Notes under the pieces: model-generated | Told to the model about the DNA's origin: nothing | The model's database searches: none | Seen by the model: only the letters and a program-made list of their open reading frames with translations | Shown: one piece after another, positions 57,650 through 64,000 of the stretch | How positions within the stretch are numbered: position 1 is the stretch's first letter | Layout: the number at the start of each line of letters is the position of its first letter | DNA from: Aliagarivorans marinus DSM 23064 | GTDB taxonomy: Bacteria; Pseudomonadota; Gammaproteobacteria; Enterobacterales; Celerinatantimonadaceae | Reading direction: 5' to 3' | DNA: 64,000 nucleotides | Assembly (NCBI RefSeq): GCF_000429485.1 | Contig: NZ_AUBY01000010.1 | Coordinates: forward strand, 1-64,000 | Position numbers and translations under genes: made by a program

Positions 57650-59262
57650 ACCTTAAACTGGTTAGTCACGGTGGTGACATTCTCACTGGCTTCATGCAGC
57701 TTCTGGCTGATCACATCCAGCTCAGTGGTTGAGGTGACCGCCTCTTGGGCCATCTCTTGGATCTCAGCCACATATTGCTGGATAAGCTGCGAGGTTTGAT
57801 TCTGCTCTTCGGTGGCAGCGGCGATCTGGTTGTTGATCATCACAATCCCGCCCACCTTGTCGGTGATCATATTAAGCGAATCCCCTGCCTGGCCGGACTG
57901 CTCGACACTCTCACGCGCCTTGGCGGTGCCGCGCGACATCGCCTGAACCGAGCGAGTGGAGGCACTTTGTAGTTCTTCCAGCACTTGTTGGATCTCTTGG
58001 GTCGAGTCTTGGGTGCGCGATGCCAGCGATCGCACCTCATCGGCAACCACTGCAAAGCCACGCCCTTGCTCACCCGCCCGAGCCGCCTCAATGGCGGCAT
58101 TCAGTGCCAACAAATTGGTCTGCTCGGCGATGCCACGGATGGTATCGAGGATCGAGCCCACGTTGCGTGTGTGCTGCTCCAGCTGGGTAATCGTTTCGGA
58201 GGTTTCATCAATCTCTTCGGAAAGCTGGCTAATCGCCTGCATAGTGGTTTGCACCACCTCGGTTCCACTATTGGCCTGCTCATTGGCTTCCTCGGCCGAG
58301 CCCGAGGCACTGGCGGCATGTTCGGCGATATGCGCCACGCTGGTAAATAGCTCATTCAAGGCATGGGTGGTTTTCTCGATGGCGCCGCCTTGAGCGGTGA
58401 TCTGGCTGTTGGTTTTGGCGCTGGCCTGCGACAGGTTCTCGGCGCTTTGATAGAGATCTTGGGTACTGTTGCGCAGCTCGGAGATAGTGTGCTGCAGCTT
58501 TTCGACAAAGTCGTTGAAGTAGCGCACCATCCGGCCAAGCTCATCCTTACCTTGATAGGTGAGCCGCACGGTCAGATCACCCTCCCCTTGGGAGATCTCC
58601 TTGAGCGAATCGGCCACCCCATTCACCGCATGAACAATACTGCGCGATACCAGGTAGCCAAGTACTATCACCAGTATCGCGGTCACCGCGCCGATAAGGG
58701 TACCGTTGGTCACGGTGGCGTTGCTGGTTTCTCCGGCCTCGGCCACCACCTCATCCACCTTGCTACTGAACTCGGCTTCAAACTCCTGCAAGATAGCCTT
58801 TAGATTTTCCTGGGCTTGGCTGACTCGCTCGCCTTGGCTGGCCATATTGGCAAAGTCGAAGGTGCCATCGATCATCGAACTGGACATCTGATAGGCGGGC
58901 TCGTAGTAAGCCTGCAGGGCGTTTCTCAGTCGGTCGACCTTACTGCCTTCGACTCCCAGTGAGGTAAAGTCCTGCAAGCTACTGAGGATCTGCTGTTGCA
59001 GCTGCTGGGCACCCGAGAGCATCTCGGCCTCGCCCACCATGGCAGCGGTGCTGATCTCATTGGCGATCTGGTCGAGGCGGATGGTGTTCGCCTGGGCCAT
59101 TTGCAGTAGCGGGTAGTGCACCTCTTTAAGCTCGGCTAGGCGCTCAGAGTTGCGTCCAACATTCTGGTTTACAATCAACAGCATCAGCAGCATGCCAAGC
59201 ACTGCCGTAACGATCAGAATGGTAATTTTTTGCGAAATAGAGATGAGGGTCAGCAGCTTCAT
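57646..59262 (-). CDS. Methyl-accepting chemotaxis protein
   Basis: The 538-residue receptor has a transmembrane helix at 8-30, a four-helix-bundle-type periplasmic domain of about 150 residues, a second helix near 190-210 and a HAMP domain. The signalling hairpin bears [20 protein letters not shown] at its tip. It signals through CheA/CheW, which are not in this window. The nearby porin/PstS-like pair is separated by a membrane protein gene, and a functional link is speculative. A methylation-site pattern is visible in the glutamine/glutamate-rich helices. Confidence 0.95.
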   Translation of the reverse strand: MKLLTLISISQKITILIVTAVLGMLLMLLIVNQNVGRNSERLAELKEVHYPLLQMAQANTIRLDQIANEISTAAMVGEAEMLSGAQQLQQQILSSLQDFTSLGVEGSKVDRLRNALQAYYEPAYQMSSSMIDGTFDFANMASQGERVSQAQENLKAILQEFEAEFSSKVDEVVAEAGETSNATVTNGTLIGAVTAILVIVLGYLVSRSIVHAVNGVADSLKEISQGEGDLTVRLTYQGKDELGRMVRYFNDFVEKLQHTISELRNSTQDLYQSAENLSQASAKTNSQITAQGGAIEKTTHALNELFTSVAHIAEHAASASGSAEEANEQANSGTEVVQTTMQAISQLSEEIDETSETITQLEQHTRNVGSILDTIRGIAEQTNLLALNAAIEAARAGEQGRGFAVVADEVRSLASRTQDSTQEIQQVLEELQSASTRSVQAMSRGTAKARESVEQSGQAGDSLNMITDKVGGIVMINNQIAAATEEQNQTSQLIQQYVAEIQEMAQEAVTSTTELDVISQKLHEASENVTTVTNQFKV

Positions 59263-59549
59263 TCACGTTCCTTGTGGCCGTTTGCCTTTTGCTAAAAATC
59301 CAAGGCTTTAATTGATTCATCAATCACTTAGCTCTACTAAGCTTGATTAAGAATAGCTAAACCACAGTCGTTAGTAACATTTTGGTTACATATAAGCCCC
59401 GGAACTTGGAGCTAACTCGGATTTTCGGCGAATTTGCCCGTAATACTCTCCTTCGCTCTATACCCAAAGTAATAAGGGCAATCGCCTGCCTAGCTGGTGC
59501 TTGCATGTGCTCAGAGCAACCGAGTCGCTAGTAACCTCAGCGATAATTG

Positions 59550-60383
59550 CTAACCCCGATAGCCAAAGCGCGCCAGATAGTGCCACACCTTTTTAAGATC
59601 TTGCGCGTCGAAACGCTCCAGCGCCTCACCAATCACTAACGGATTCAGCACTCCTTGTTCGGCGATTTGCTCGGCTAAACGCAGGTACTGTAGACCACGG
59701 TAGTGGGGGTATTGCCATAGCGCCTCAGTGGTAATCGCGAAGCCCGCGTGCCACTCAAGCTGGCAAGGAAGCTGACGGGCTAGCACTTCAACCTCGGTGT
59801 CTTTGAAGCAGGGGTCGAGCACCAGGGCTTCGACATCTCTGGCCAACTCGACAGTCCCGTGGATCTGCGCCTCAACATAGACATCTAAGGCGTCCTCTGC
59901 GCTTTGCTTGGCCAGCGCAACCAAGTGGCCTACTCCCGAGATATCGCTGTAGTCTTGCGGGTTAAAGTAGCTGTCGGGATAGCAAAAACTGCTGCGCGCT
60001 AGCACCTCTGGCCGCAAACGAAAGTAGCTGGAGCCAAAGCGAGGACAAGCTCCCGCAGGATGGTGCTGGTAGTTTAACGCCCCATACACCGGCCGCTCAG
60101 AAGCTGCACAGTGGTTGTAGATGCCACCAAAGGCCTTGTCTTCCCATTGCCAGCGCTCACCACCTACGTGAGCCGACAAGCCGCCATTGCTGGTGCCCGT
60201 CTCAAACTGCGACTTTAAATGGCCGTCCGCCGCCATTACCGCCAGCAGTGGTTGGCCGCTGAGGGTGGTCCGGTCGGGGTGGAAGTTAATGGTCAGCGAA
60301 CACTTCGAGCCCAATGGCGTATTGCACGACTGCTGAGCGGCATGCTCAAGCGCTTGTTTTTGAATTGCTTTTAGCAAGGGCAC
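59550..60383 (-). CDS. DUF3626-like protein
   Basis: The 277-residue protein matches, as I recall the family, DUF3626: NFHPDRTTLSGQPLL, KSQFETGTSNGGLSA, FGGIYNHCAA and the HPAGACPRFGSSYFRLRP region. The function is unknown; conserved histidines and acidic residues hint at an enzyme. It starts with GTG. The gaps on both sides (59263-59549 and 60384-60755) have no other gene that I can support. Confidence 0.65.
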   Translation of the reverse strand: MPLLKAIQKQALEHAAQQSCNTPLGSKCSLTINFHPDRTTLSGQPLLAVMAADGHLKSQFETGTSNGGLSAHVGGERWQWEDKAFGGIYNHCAASERPVYGALNYQHHPAGACPRFGSSYFRLRPEVLARSSFCYPDSYFNPQDYSDISGVGHLVALAKQSAEDALDVYVEAQIHGTVELARDVEALVLDPCFKDTEVEVLARQLPCQLEWHAGFAITTEALWQYPHYRGLQYLRLAEQIAEQGVLNPLVIGEALERFDAQDLKKVWHYLARFGYRG

Positions 60384-60755
60384 TGCTCGCTTAAGTAAAA
60401 AACCTGATTAGCTGACAGGATACATATATACGCCACTGACTCAATCGCCATGATTGCTGTTTGGCTCAGTGGGGACCGTTTGTAATAAATCGACCAAGTT
60501 AATCCGCTCTGCAAGCTTTCTAGAAAGAACGCGTTTAAAAATCATACAGACACCAGCTATAGGTGTCCTCTGTCAGCACTTTTTACAGTAAAACCAATGA
60601 CCTATATAAATACTTACTGAATTCAACAAGTTAAAAACTGGCACCAAACTTGTTTGGGCCATCCCCGCTATGGCTTGGGCTGCATCGACCTAGAATTCGC
60701 AAAACAGAACATAAAGGTCTGCTCAATCCGCAAACATTACAGGGAGTTACAACTA

Positions 60756-61346
60756 GTGAAAAAGTACTTAAGTGCCATTGCCGCGGCGGGCTTATTGAGC
60801 CAGTCTGCAAATGCGACCATATTGGATTTTGAGACCGGCTCGATCGTTGGTGGCATGATGGGCAGCTATGTCGAGGATGACTTTCGTATCTCCTCCGATT
60901 TCGGTCCAGTGGCACCCTTCGATATCTTTGGGCCAAGCTTCGCCGCCGGCAGTGACGGAAACATATTTGGTTGGTGTGGCGGGCAGTGTCAGGATGCCGA
61001 TTCCCCCCAAGTAATCAGCCTGACATCGATCGATGGCAGCGCCTTCAACCTATTGAGTGTCGACTTCGCGTCGCTGTTTGAACCATCCGGTGAGGTGAAA
61101 CTGAGCGTGCATGGTTTGTTTGAAGCGGGCGGTGAGATATCGCAAGTGGTTGAGCAAACTGGCGCCTTTGCCACCACTGATTTTACCGGCTTTACTGGCC
61201 TGAGCGCGGTTGAGTTCCGCGTATTCGGCGACAGCGATGACCCCGCAATGGATAACATTCGCTTGGCCTACGCGCCAGCGCCGCAAACCTTGGCGTTGCT
61301 GTTGGTGGGTTTAGTCGGCGTGTTCGCCAGAAAGCGCGTTAGCTAA
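60756..61346 (+). CDS. PEP-CTERM-anchored exported protein
   Basis: The 196-residue protein starts with GTG, has a signal peptide (MKKYLSAIAAAGLLSQSANA), a beta-rich middle (ILDFETGSIVGG, LSVDFASLFEPSGEV), and a C-terminal sorting signal: APAPQTL, a hydrophobic stretch and FARKR. The canonical PEP box is altered to APAP. GGGAG lies upstream with slightly wide spacing. A terminator follows. An exosortase must be encoded elsewhere. Confidence 0.82.
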   Translation: MKKYLSAIAAAGLLSQSANATILDFETGSIVGGMMGSYVEDDFRISSDFGPVAPFDIFGPSFAAGSDGNIFGWCGGQCQDADSPQVISLTSIDGSAFNLLSVDFASLFEPSGEVKLSVHGLFEAGGEISQVVEQTGAFATTDFTGFTGLSAVEFRVFGDSDDPAMDNIRLAYAPAPQTLALLLVGLVGVFARKRVS

Positions 61347-61365
61347 TCACCGAGTAGCGAAGACC

Positions 61366-61400
61366 AAAGAGGAGGCTGGTTCATTGCCTCCTCTTTTTTT
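61366..61400 (+). terminator. Terminator of the PEP-CTERM gene
   Basis: AAAGAGGAGGC pairs with GCCTCCTCTTT across nine bases, then a run of seven T, 20 bp after the stop codon. The stem may also serve the PH-domain gene on the minus strand. Confidence 0.9.
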
Positions 61401-61426
61401 GCTCAGCGCCAAGCGCTTAACGTGCC

Positions 61427-61795
61427 CTAAAGCACATGCTGGGAAATGGCCCGCGATATCTCCACCAGATTGGTGGAGCCTGAGAACTCAAAGCGCACCT
61501 GGCCGAGGGCTGAAAAGTAGATCTCCAGCTCCGCATCGATATCCAGCGTACCCGCTGTCTCTACCGAGTAGGCCACGATGTTCTTGTATGGCAGGGAGGT
61601 AAAGTCCTTCTTGCTGCCGGTGATGCCCTGTACGTTGACCGCAATGATGCGCTTGTCGGTGAACACCACCCCATCGCGCATCGATTTGAAGGCATCGATT
61701 ACCGACTCTTCCGGGAGCAGCAACTCACCCACCTTGTCGGCATAGTCGCCATTTTGCTTGAGCTTGAACAGCTGCTTGTTACTGAAATCGATCAC
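61427..61795 (-). CDS. PH-domain protein (bPH_6/DUF1696-like)
   Basis: The 122-residue protein is a bacterial PH-like domain: DGVVFTDKRIIAVNVQGITG and KKDFTSLPYKNIVAYSVETAG are the family's two strongest blocks. It has no membrane helix. It may bind ligand or protein partners; the role is unknown. The GTG start follows AAGGAT. Confidence 0.9.
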   Translation of the reverse strand: MIDFSNKQLFKLKQNGDYADKVGELLLPEESVIDAFKSMRDGVVFTDKRIIAVNVQGITGSKKDFTSLPYKNIVAYSVETAGTLDIDAELEIYFSALGQVRFEFSGSTNLVEISRAISQHVL

Positions 61796-61881
61796 GTATA
61801 CATCCTTGTAGTCATATAAGTGCTCTCAGCATAGAGCCCCGCGCTATGACCTGGCAAGCCATTCGCGCGGGCCATCTGCGA

Positions 61882-63096
61882 TTAAGCAGGCTGCGCTTGT
61901 AGCTGATTCACCGGCTTGTCGTTAATTGGCAGGTGCACCAGTGCCGCCAGCAAGGCTAAGGCGATGGTGGAATACCAGATTGGCTGATAGCTGCCGGTGT
62001 AGTCGTAGATGCGCCCACCCAACCAGGCACCAAGGAAGCTGCCGATCTGATGGGTGCAAAACACCAAACCATACAGGGTCGACAGGTAACGCGCCCCAAA
62101 GATCTGGCGCACCAAGCCCGAGGTAAGCGGCACAGTGCCCAGCCAGCAAAAGCCGATGGCTGCGCCAAAGATGCCCGCAGAGGTGGTGGTAAGAGGCAGC
62201 ATCACAAAACCGGCAATCACCAGGGTACGAACCAGATAGAGTGCGCTCATCACATGGCGTTTGTTGTAGTAATCACCCATCAATCCCCAAAAGTAGGAGC
62301 CAAAGATATTGAAGATCCCCACATAAGCCAGCGCCATGGCGGCGGCATTGGCCGGCAAGCCGCGGTCGGCCAGATAGCTCGGCAGGTGGGTGGCAATAAA
62401 CATCACATGGAAGCCACAGACGAAGAAGCCCATATGGATAAGCAAGTAGCCTTTATGAGAAAAGGCCTGCTTCAGCGCTTGTTTCAAGCTTTGCTCGCGC
62501 TCAACCTCCAGTGCTGCTTTGGCCGAGCCGCCTTGGGTGCTCTGCATAAATACCGAGAAGGCCAGCATGGCAAAACAGGCCATCGCGAATACCTGCATCG
62601 CGCCCTGCCAATCAAAATGGGTTAGCAGGCTCTGCGCGCCGGGGATCACCGCAAACATACCGAAGGAGCCTGCCGCCGAGGTGAAACCAAAGGCTTTAGA
62701 GGCGTGCTTGGCGGGCACTACTTTCGATACCGCCCCCAAGATCACCACATAGCTGGTAGCGCTAAGGCCCAAGCCCACTAGCACACCCAACGACAGATAC
62801 AGCATACCAGAGGCCTGAGTGATGGAGGTGAGATACAGGCCCAGGGCATAGGCTATGGCACCGCCAGCAATCACCCGTTTTGCTCCGAAGCGGTCTGCCG
62901 CCATGCCAACAAAGGGCTGGAACAGACCAAATAGCAGGTTTTGCAGGGCGATGGTCAGGCTGAAGAACTCGCGGCCCGTTTCGAAATGCTCGCTGATCGG
63001 CAGCATAAAGATACCGAAGGACTGGCGGATCCCCATACTAATGATCAAGGTTCCAATCCCTAGCCAAACCAGGATTGGAAAACGAAAAATACTCAT
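61882..63096 (-). CDS. MFS transporter
   Basis: The 404-residue protein has 12 transmembrane helices, with GMAADRFGAKRVIAGG after helix 2 and FSHKGYLLIHMGFFVCGFHV opening the second half. It resembles the monocarboxylate/oxalate-type (YbfB-like) branch of the family. The substrate is unknown. It follows the His-rich small gene by 16 bp, so the two are probably cotranscribed. Confidence 0.9.
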   Translation of the reverse strand: MSIFRFPILVWLGIGTLIISMGIRQSFGIFMLPISEHFETGREFFSLTIALQNLLFGLFQPFVGMAADRFGAKRVIAGGAIAYALGLYLTSITQASGMLYLSLGVLVGLGLSATSYVVILGAVSKVVPAKHASKAFGFTSAAGSFGMFAVIPGAQSLLTHFDWQGAMQVFAMACFAMLAFSVFMQSTQGGSAKAALEVEREQSLKQALKQAFSHKGYLLIHMGFFVCGFHVMFIATHLPSYLADRGLPANAAAMALAYVGIFNIFGSYFWGLMGDYYNKRHVMSALYLVRTLVIAGFVMLPLTTTSAGIFGAAIGFCWLGTVPLTSGLVRQIFGARYLSTLYGLVFCTHQIGSFLGAWLGGRIYDYTGSYQPIWYSTIALALLAALVHLPINDKPVNQLQAQPA

Positions 63097-63112
63097 ACTC
63101 GGTTGTTACCTT

Positions 63113-63307
63113 CTAATGGTGGTGCGCGTGGTGCTGCTCATGGTGTTGGCGATCACTGGGGTAGCTGTCATGGGAATGACAACCACTCGACATCGCTTGC
63201 TCGGCCAAAGCATCCATAAGTGGCTCACAACGTTGCACTCCAGCAATCGTTAGCAACAACATCACCAGCGCCCTAGCTAATTGAGCGCGCAGGCTTTGCT
63301 TGAACAT
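63113..63307 (-). CDS. Small histidine-rich membrane or exported peptide
   Basis: The 64-residue protein begins with a basic, then hydrophobic segment (MFKQSLRAQLARALVMLLLT) and ends HSHDSYPSDRQHHEQHHAHH, a run typical of metal-binding tails. The ATG at 63307 follows GAGGAA. No family is recognised. Its gene is 16 bp before the MFS gene in the same direction. A four-unit tandem repeat lies just upstream. A metal-sensing or metal-buffering role is inferred only. Confidence 0.65.
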   Translation of the reverse strand: MFKQSLRAQLARALVMLLLTIAGVQRCEPLMDALAEQAMSSGCHSHDSYPSDRQHHEQHHAHHH

Positions 63308-63315
63308 AGGTTCCT

Positions 63316-63371
63316 CGGAAAACAGACTATCCCGGAAAAAGGTCCGCTCGGAAAAAGGCTCCCCCGGAAAA
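63316..63371. repeat. Four spaced CGGAAAA units upstream of the His-rich gene
   Basis: CGGAAAA occurs at about 63316, 63333, 63349 and 63365, 16-17 bp apart, in the leader just before the His-rich gene. On the minus strand the unit is TTTTCCG. Confidence 0.7.
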
Positions 63372-63514
63372 TCGAGCGGCAAGTGTAGGGAAAAACACCT
63401 TATGCATCCAATGAAAGTTATGCAAGAGCAACATGCACAAAGCGCATTTGTCTCTATGGCGATTAGATAAGTCGGGTTGAGTGCTTACAGTCCTAAGCGA
63501 TCTCGGCGAATCGC

Positions 63515-63934
63515 TTAACTGAACATGTCCAGGACTTCCGCCTCGGTTAACGCCGGGCTGTCAGTGTCCAGTGCATAGCTGTCTGGCTTTAGATCAATGA
63601 AATACTGCATCGCCATTGTGAGAGCCTGTTGCTTGGGAATATTCAGAAGACCCAGCGGCACGTTGTACTCGCCGCTAAAGCGCATCTTGAAATATAAGTG
63701 GGTGCCACACTGCTTGCAGAAGGCGCGGATCGCCCAGGGTGATGACTTGTATTCAGTGACCATCTCTTGGCCGGTGATTTCGACGTTCCGCCCGCATGAC
63801 AGCGACAGTTGCGGACCACCGGTCCATGTTTGGCAGGTATTACAGTGACATGCGAAAAACGATTGTGCCTGCGGCTGTACGGTTAAACCAACACCGCCAC
63901 AAAGACATTGCCCTTGGTAGCTTGTACTGCTCAT
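63515..63934 (-). CDS. GFA-family (glutathione-dependent formaldehyde-activating-like) protein
   Basis: The 139-residue protein has the GFA zinc motifs CLCGG near residue 10, CHCNTCQ near 33 and CKQCG near 75. The family was named for an enzyme joining formaldehyde to glutathione; most members are uncharacterised zinc proteins. The ATG at 63934 follows an AGGATT site. Confidence 0.92.
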   Translation of the reverse strand: MSSTSYQGQCLCGGVGLTVQPQAQSFFACHCNTCQTWTGGPQLSLSCGRNVEITGQEMVTEYKSSPWAIRAFCKQCGTHLYFKMRFSGEYNVPLGLLNIPKQQALTMAMQYFIDLKPDSYALDTDSPALTEAEVLDMFS

Positions 63935-64000
63935 GGTTAATCCTGATTGGCTTGGGCGCACCTCTGATGTGTTCGCCAGTTATTGAGCTGCTTAATATTA

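Noticed and set aside
59457-59475. TATACCCAAAGTAAT similar to the MITE outer end
   Set aside because: Only the first few bases agree and no inner repeat or TA flank follows.

Overview
The window is a chromosomal stretch of a Gram-negative gammaproteobacterium, probably marine and near the Vibrionales/Alteromonadales. The evidence is a Vibrio-type luxPQ pair, an hdfR-maoP pair, a rimK operon, YghU, YqaE, an outer-membrane porin, PEP-CTERM proteins and moderate GC. No rRNA, tRNA or CRISPR array was seen. Gene density is normal. Most of the window is ordinary core or semi-core metabolism, but it carries two kinds of accessory DNA: a short-repeat transposable family and an AT-rich island.

Layout: (1) 1-6.2 kb: an IS200/IS605 tnpA cut by the window edge, ackA, a sugar porter behind GntR-like operators, a TetR/quinone-reductase divergon with twin operators, and a periplasmic binding protein gene split by a miniature inverted-repeat element. 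(2) 6.3-13.2 kb: an SDR-AraC pair, a methyltransferase, and luxP-luxQ for AI-2 sensing. (3) 13.2-25.7 kb: a PEP-CTERM protein, a macro-domain protein, MFS and aldo/keto reductases with AraC/LysR regulators, a PHP phosphatase, and a four-gene run of SET domain, a 451-residue membrane protein, YjgN (DUF898) and an M48 peptidase. (4) 26-32 kb: an accessory region with a small membrane protein, a YaaW/coiled-coil/MIT_C-like fusion, a membrane-anchored PD-(D/E)XK-like protein, a dGTPase-type HD protein and a SUKH/SMI1-like protein followed by an attC-like fold. From about 28.7 to 31.9 kb the DNA is clearly more AT-rich than its surroundings. (5) 32-44 kb: a methyltransferase, rimK with a COG3608 protein and a RimB-like protease, hdfR-maoP, an RmlD-like protein, a CHASE2 / small exported protein / M48 lipoprotein operon, and small secreted or regulatory genes. 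(6) 45-50 kb: arsR-acr3 with two matching operators, an EamA exporter and a self-regulated TetR-MDR oxidoreductase operon. (7) 49.5-64 kb: a large helicase, YgiN-like, fasciclin, YqaE, YghU, a porin with a PstS-like protein, a chemoreceptor, DUF3626, a second PEP-CTERM protein, a PH-domain protein, an MFS transporter with a His-rich peptide, and a GFA enzyme.

Points worth most attention: the repeat family at 5281, 46531 and 56814, whose first copy interrupts a gene so exactly that removing it with one TA restores a 243-codon frame; the YaaW-MIT_C fusion at 27222 with its small membrane partner; the neighbouring membrane nuclease-like/dGTPase pair, a plausible but untested defence module; and luxPQ outside an obvious Vibrio setting. 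All family names come from reading the translated sequence. No database search was run.
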